This document shows, one piece after another, positions 5,337 to 7,629 of a DNA stretch of 7,629 nucleotides; position 1 is the first letter of the stretch, and each line of letters starts with the position of its first letter. Source of the DNA: a bacterium (lineage in GTDB: Bacteria; SZUA-182; SZUA-191); assembly GCA_003230535.1 (NCBI GenBank), contig QIEW01000207.1:1-7629 (forward strand), given 5' to 3'. The notes below the pieces were generated by a model. It did no database searches. It was not told the origin of the DNA and saw only the letters and a list, made by a program, of their open reading frames with translations. The translations under genes were made by a program, and so were the position numbers.

Positions 5337-5349
5337 CTAGGTTTATAAA
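5321..5349 (+). promoter_or_regulatory. Candidate promoter for the outer-membrane protein, -35 inside the MITE end
   Basis: TTTACG (5321-5326) and TATAAA (5344-5349) are 17 bp apart and match consensus at 4/6 and 5/6. The -35 lies in the right terminus of the MITE at 5189-5336 while the -10 lies outside it, so the insertion would have built a hybrid promoter. The start would be about 44 nt before the ATG at 5400. The surrounding AT-richness makes a chance match possible. Confidence 0.35.
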
Positions 5350-5399
5350 ATTTATTAAATCACTAAACTTTCCAGTAAGTCCTAAAAATGGAGGAATGA

Positions 5400-6299
5400 A
5401 TGAAAAAAGACTGGAGATGGACGGTCGCAGTTTTCGCCTGGGTTATGGTAACCACACTGGGACTCCCCAAAAGCTCATCGGCGGCCGATGCAGAGCTGAT
5501 AAAGGAGATGTCTAAGAGTATGTGGGATGAGAAATCGTTGTCCGAGGAGATTAAGGACAGACCTAAATCTAAGTTTAAGGGATGGGTTGATATCTCCCCC
5601 TTACAACTATACTGGGTGCGCTATGAGGAGGATTTTAGTATCTCCGACACTAAAAGCGACTGGGATACCATCATGTTTAGGGGCGATATAGGCGTAGGAC
5701 TTCTTTACGAGTTGGATGAGACAAATTATATTGGCCCGGAGGCTCAATTCGGGCTTTTTTATACTCAGGAAGAAGATGAAGATTTCAAAGGAGACGCCGA
5801 AGTCAGCACACCTAAAAGATTTGACGGCTACGAACTGAAACTGGGCGTAACTTGGGAACATGTCCTAAACCCTCAAGTTATTCTCAGACCAATAAGTATT
5901 AGCTATGTTATCCGAGAGATAGATTTTCGGCGCAAGGAAAAAGATGTGCCCACAGCAGATAAAATCAGCGAAACAAACACTCTCCGCTACTTAGAATATA
6001 GTCCGCTCATTAGTTTTATCCGGGACAGGCTCAAGATAAATTTCCGGCCTGCTTTTGGCTGGATACTGGAGAATGAATCCCGAAGTTCCGGTAACCGAGG
6101 AACCACCAAAGGAGATGGAGGTTACCTTTGGCGGGCAGAGCTCAAAGTGGCCTATCAGTTCCTGGAAAACCTGGAAGGTTATGTCAGCGGTCTTTATGAA
6201 TTCCAATTCCAGGAAGGAGACATTGATGGAGACTTTGAATGGGGGGATAACGAAATGCAGACCTACGGGGTAATGCTGGGAGTAAATATACCGTTTTAG
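5400..6299 (+). CDS. Outer-membrane beta-barrel protein of unknown function
   Basis: A 299-residue exported protein. Its signal peptide has a basic start (MKKDWRW), a hydrophobic core at residues 8-22 and likely cleavage at about 28-31 (SSSAADA). The mature N-terminus is a short charged region. From about residue 58 it alternates polar and hydrophobic residues in probable amphipathic strands rich in Tyr, Trp and Phe, linked by acidic or glycine-rich loops (for example EEDEDFKGD, SSGNRGTTKGDG). It ends GVNIPF; a terminal phenylalanine is the usual recognition signal for the BAM insertion machinery. The size suggests a barrel of 10-14 strands. GGAGG lies 5 nt before the ATG. The stop TAG is part of the TTAG target of a MITE that starts at the next base. 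No porin family is recognised with confidence. Confidence 0.8.
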   Translation: MKKDWRWTVAVFAWVMVTTLGLPKSSSAADAELIKEMSKSMWDEKSLSEEIKDRPKSKFKGWVDISPLQLYWVRYEEDFSISDTKSDWDTIMFRGDIGVGLLYELDETNYIGPEAQFGLFYTQEEDEDFKGDAEVSTPKRFDGYELKLGVTWEHVLNPQVILRPISISYVIREIDFRRKEKDVPTADKISETNTLRYLEYSPLISFIRDRLKINFRPAFGWILENESRSSGNRGTTKGDGGYLWRAELKVAYQFLENLEGYVSGLYEFQFQEGDIDGDFEWGDNEMQTYGVMLGVNIPF

Positions 6300-6462
6300 C
6301 CCCAATAATTCGGGATCACAAACACGCTCGGAGTTGGTCGCTTCCATAGCGGGAGTTTTCGGTAATTTGTATGAGCCATTTTGTTTCTTGACCGTTATTT
6401 TATAACTAGCTGTATTAAAATAACACCATCAATGGTTGCCGTGGATTTATGAATAATCCGGG
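6300..6462. mobile_element. 163-bp MITE, TTAG target duplication (copy 2), abutting a stop codon
   Basis: This is a second copy of the element at 2573-2750, in the same orientation and about 90% identical over its length. Termini are CCCCAATAATTC and GAATAATCCGGG. TTAG flanks it at 6296-6299 and 6463-6466; the left TTAG contains the stop codon of the outer-membrane protein gene. It lies between the convergent barrel and fxsA genes. Confidence 0.85.
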
Positions 6463-6488
6463 TTAGAGGATTGCCATTATCCAGCCAG

Positions 6489-6564
6489 TTTCTGTGGTGT
6501 CAGATTCAGGAAATCTGACACCCCCTAAAACCGCAGTCAGGTCTCCAGTACTTGACTGCACAAA
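6489..6564 (-). repeat. Double-hairpin dispersed repeat, copy C (inverted)
   Basis: This is the reverse complement of 116-190 with only a handful of differences. One hairpin is a perfect 9-bp stem (6498-6506/6512-6520). The other is a 10-bp stem with one G-T pair (6533-6542/6550-6559). Both ends are shared with copy A (TTTGTGCAGTC at one, CACAGAAA at the other), which defines the element as about 75 bp. It lies in the convergent spacer between the barrel gene and fxsA. Confidence 0.8.
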
Positions 6565-6617
6565 TGATAAGAGCCCGGATGGACACTACTGTCATGTCAA
6601 CCGTAAATTGGCGTATG

Positions 6618-6709
6618 TACCCCCCCTCACCTCTGTCCTCTCCCCCCAGGGGCGAGGAAGCAGGAATAGTCCCTTCTCCACTGGGGGAGAAGGTTAGGAT
6701 GAGGGGGTA
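6618..6709. repeat. BIME-like pair of inverted CCCCTCACC palindromes
   Basis: The ends TACCCCCCTCACCT and, inverted, TACCCCCTCATCC mark two units of the same palindrome family in opposite orientation, with CTCTCCCC...GGGGCGAGG in the left half and CTTCTCC...GGGGGAGAAGG in the right. A single unit in the same orientation as the left one recurs at 7241-7280. Short frames on both strands here only translate the repeat. The remaining spacer, 6710-6794, shows no feature. Confidence 0.65.
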
Positions 6710-6794
6710 AATCAAGCAACATTTTAATATTGACGCAACACTATCTATAAAACTGTCCATTTAACCTGCCCCCTTTTCCTTCATGCAAAACCCA

Positions 6795-7196
6795 TTACAT
6801 CCAAGACCGGTAGTGAACAGTAAACTTTCCTGAGGCCAATTTTTGTTCGAGCTTCCTCCTTAACCATGCTTTAATCAAATATCTGGTCTGTGGGATTAAG
6901 CAGATTAATCCTGAAAGATCAGTTAAAAAGCCGGGGGTTAGCAGCAAAGCTCCTCCAACCAGCACAAATGCCCCGTCAAGGAGTTCCTCCGTCGGTAAAT
7001 TCCCCTGCTCCAGATTGTTTGTAATCCGCCTTACAACTTGAAACCCTTGAGATTTAGCCAGATATGCCCCCCAAACGCCGGTAATCAGGATAACCATTAC
7101 CGTATTGAAGATACCGATGATATTGCCGACTTTCATCAGCACGGCTAATTCTATGACCGGTATGATAACAAAAGCCAGAAGCAGCTTAATAAACAT
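6795..7196 (-). CDS. fxsA: FxsA family inner-membrane protein
   Basis: A 133-residue minus-strand protein of the FxsA family, cytoplasmic-membrane proteins named for the E. coli member whose overproduction relieves exclusion of phage T7 by the F plasmid. Hydrophobic segments lie at about residues 4-21, 25-46 and 76-101. The family hallmark GALLLTPGFLTDLSG (82-96) is present, preceded by the LPTEELLDG segment (67-75), and the protein ends in a basic C-terminal helix. Its length is close to E. coli FxsA (about 158), with a shorter tail. AAGGAG lies 11 nt before the ATG, somewhat far. It follows hisD on the same strand across a REP-like palindrome. Its physiological role is not established. Confidence 0.88.
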   Translation of the reverse strand: MFIKLLLAFVIIPVIELAVLMKVGNIIGIFNTVMVILITGVWGAYLAKSQGFQVVRRITNNLEQGNLPTEELLDGAFVLVGGALLLTPGFLTDLSGLICLIPQTRYLIKAWLRRKLEQKLASGKFTVHYRSWM

Positions 7197-7240
7197 GCCG
7201 TTTTTATCTCCTTATACAAAGGGGAGCATTATTGCCTCAT

Positions 7241-7280
7241 TGCCCCTCACCCTAGCCCTCTCCCCAAAGGGGCGAGGGGA
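7241..7280. repeat. REP-like palindrome between hisD and fxsA
   Basis: GCCCTCTCCCC (7255-7265) and GGGGCGAGGGG (7269-7279) pair at 9 of 11 positions around an AAA loop, preceded by CCCCTCACCCTA. It belongs to the same family as the left half of 6618-6709. A G+C-rich hairpin at this point could attenuate or protect hisD-fxsA transcripts, but no T-run is present. Confidence 0.6.
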
Positions 7281-7308
7281 TGAGCCAGGAAATTCCCATA
7301 CTATTAAA

Positions 7309-7398
7309 TTACCGGCTACCTCGCACCCTTATAGCCTGGGCATGGGCTGAAAGGCCCTCCAGATCAGCTAAGCGGGCGGCAATGGGGCCTTGGGGCAT
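7309..7398 (-). pseudogene. hisD: Displaced-frame C-terminal tail of hisD
   Basis: In the +1 frame relative to the upstream hisD frame, minus-strand 7398-7309 reads [19 protein letters not shown] and on to a TAA, an unmistakable HisD C-terminus. Its EGL.AHA motif carries the histidine equivalent to E. coli His419, a zinc ligand supplied to the partner subunit. It is out of frame with the main part of the gene, which stops at 7364. Removing one C from the run at 7392-7395 would join the frames. The joined sequence would still be about five residues shorter than usual between the tyrosine of FIDY and GPIAARLA. Confidence 0.7.
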
Positions 7399-7629
7399 TA
7401 TAGTCAATAAATGATGTGCGACGTAAAAAATCATACACCCCTAAGGGTGAAAAGAACTTAGCGCTGCCCCCCGTAGGAAGGACATGATTTGGCCCGGCCA
7501 GGTAATCCCCTAATGTAGTGGGCGTATAGTGTCCCAGCAGTACCGCTCCTGCATGTCTGACTAATTTGAGCCAGCGGTAAGGTTCGGCTACCGCCAACTC
7601 CAGATGCTCCGGGGCAAACTCGGAGGCCA
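7364..7629 (-). CDS. hisD: Histidinol dehydrogenase HisD, C-terminal part (5' end outside window, frameshifted)
   Basis: HisD oxidises L-histidinol to L-histidine in two NAD-dependent steps, the last reactions of histidine biosynthesis, in the cytosol. The 88 codons visible here contain FAPEHLEL (the catalytic Glu-His pair, E. coli E326/H327), [15 protein letters not shown] (zinc-ligand Asp360 and His367 equivalents) and [15 protein letters not shown]. After FIDYN the frame departs from the family and ends ten codons later at TGA 7366-7364, while the expected C-terminus continues in another frame down to 7309. As written the protein lacks the C-terminal zinc-ligand histidine. The gene's start lies beyond the right edge. 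This may be a recent inactivating mutation, a sequencing or assembly error, or less likely recoding. Confidence 0.88.
   Translation of the reverse strand, partial: ASEFAPEHLELAVAEPYRWLKLVRHAGAVLLGHYTPTTLGDYLAGPNHVLPTGGSAKFFSPLGVYDFLRRTSFIDYNAPRPHCRPLS

Noticed and set aside
5145-5348. 67-codon plus-strand frame
   Set aside because: It runs entirely through two MITEs and their palindromes and has no ribosome site.
6506-6760. 84-codon minus-strand frame downstream of fxsA, and the 67-codon frame opposite it
   Set aside because: Both translate the double-hairpin and BIME-like repeats; composition and lack of ribosome sites show they are spurious.
7105-7350. 81-codon plus-strand frame
   Set aside because: It is antisense to the fxsA start and then crosses a REP-like palindrome; a shadow frame.

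Overview
The window comes from a Gram-negative bacterium of moderate G+C. It encodes a small lipoprotein and a signal-peptide-bearing outer-membrane beta-barrel protein that ends in phenylalanine. The short ThiC type and the dispersed palindromes (GTCATTGCGA, GTCATTCCTG and CCCCTCACCC types) fit anaerobic or environmental lineages such as Desulfobacterota, Nitrospirota, Omnitrophota or Planctomycetota. I cannot settle the phylum from sequence alone.

Layout: the first 18 bases hold the start of an unidentified minus-strand gene with a good Shine-Dalgarno site and a sigma70-like promoter. Next come repeats and a 49-codon minus-strand membrane ORF (231-380) that has a perfect Shine-Dalgarno site but an ATT start, or else a frameshift. 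A gene-free stretch then carries a 136-bp MITE with a 6-bp target duplication. The plus-strand genes follow: an ArsB/NhaD-superfamily permease (1035-2306), a Sfp-type 4'-phosphopantetheinyl transferase (2778-3353), thiC (3428-4726), a 76-residue lipoprotein (4777-5007) and an outer-membrane protein (5400-6299). On the minus strand at the right end lie fxsA (6795-7196) and the 3' part of hisD, which runs off the window and carries an apparent frameshift close to its C-terminus.

The genes do not form one obvious pathway. ThiC (thiamin pyrimidine), HisD (last step of histidine biosynthesis) and the phosphopantetheinyl transferase (carrier-protein activation) are housekeeping or biosynthetic functions. 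The permease, lipoprotein, barrel protein and FxsA belong to the cell envelope. Phosphopantetheinyl transferase and thiC lie 74 bp apart and could be co-transcribed.

The most notable feature is the density of small non-coding mobile elements: four intact MITE-like insertions with target duplications besides the one at 688-823 (TTAA, TTAG, and two adjoining elements with CTAG), a solo end of the CTAG type joined to different internal sequence, three copies of a double-hairpin repeat whose stems show compensatory changes, and REP/BIME-like palindromes. One MITE sits exactly at the stop codon of the barrel gene, and the TTAG duplication recreates the same bases on its far side. Another lies between the likely promoter and the start of the phosphopantetheinyl transferase gene. 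I see no CRISPR array, rRNA, tRNA or confident riboswitch.
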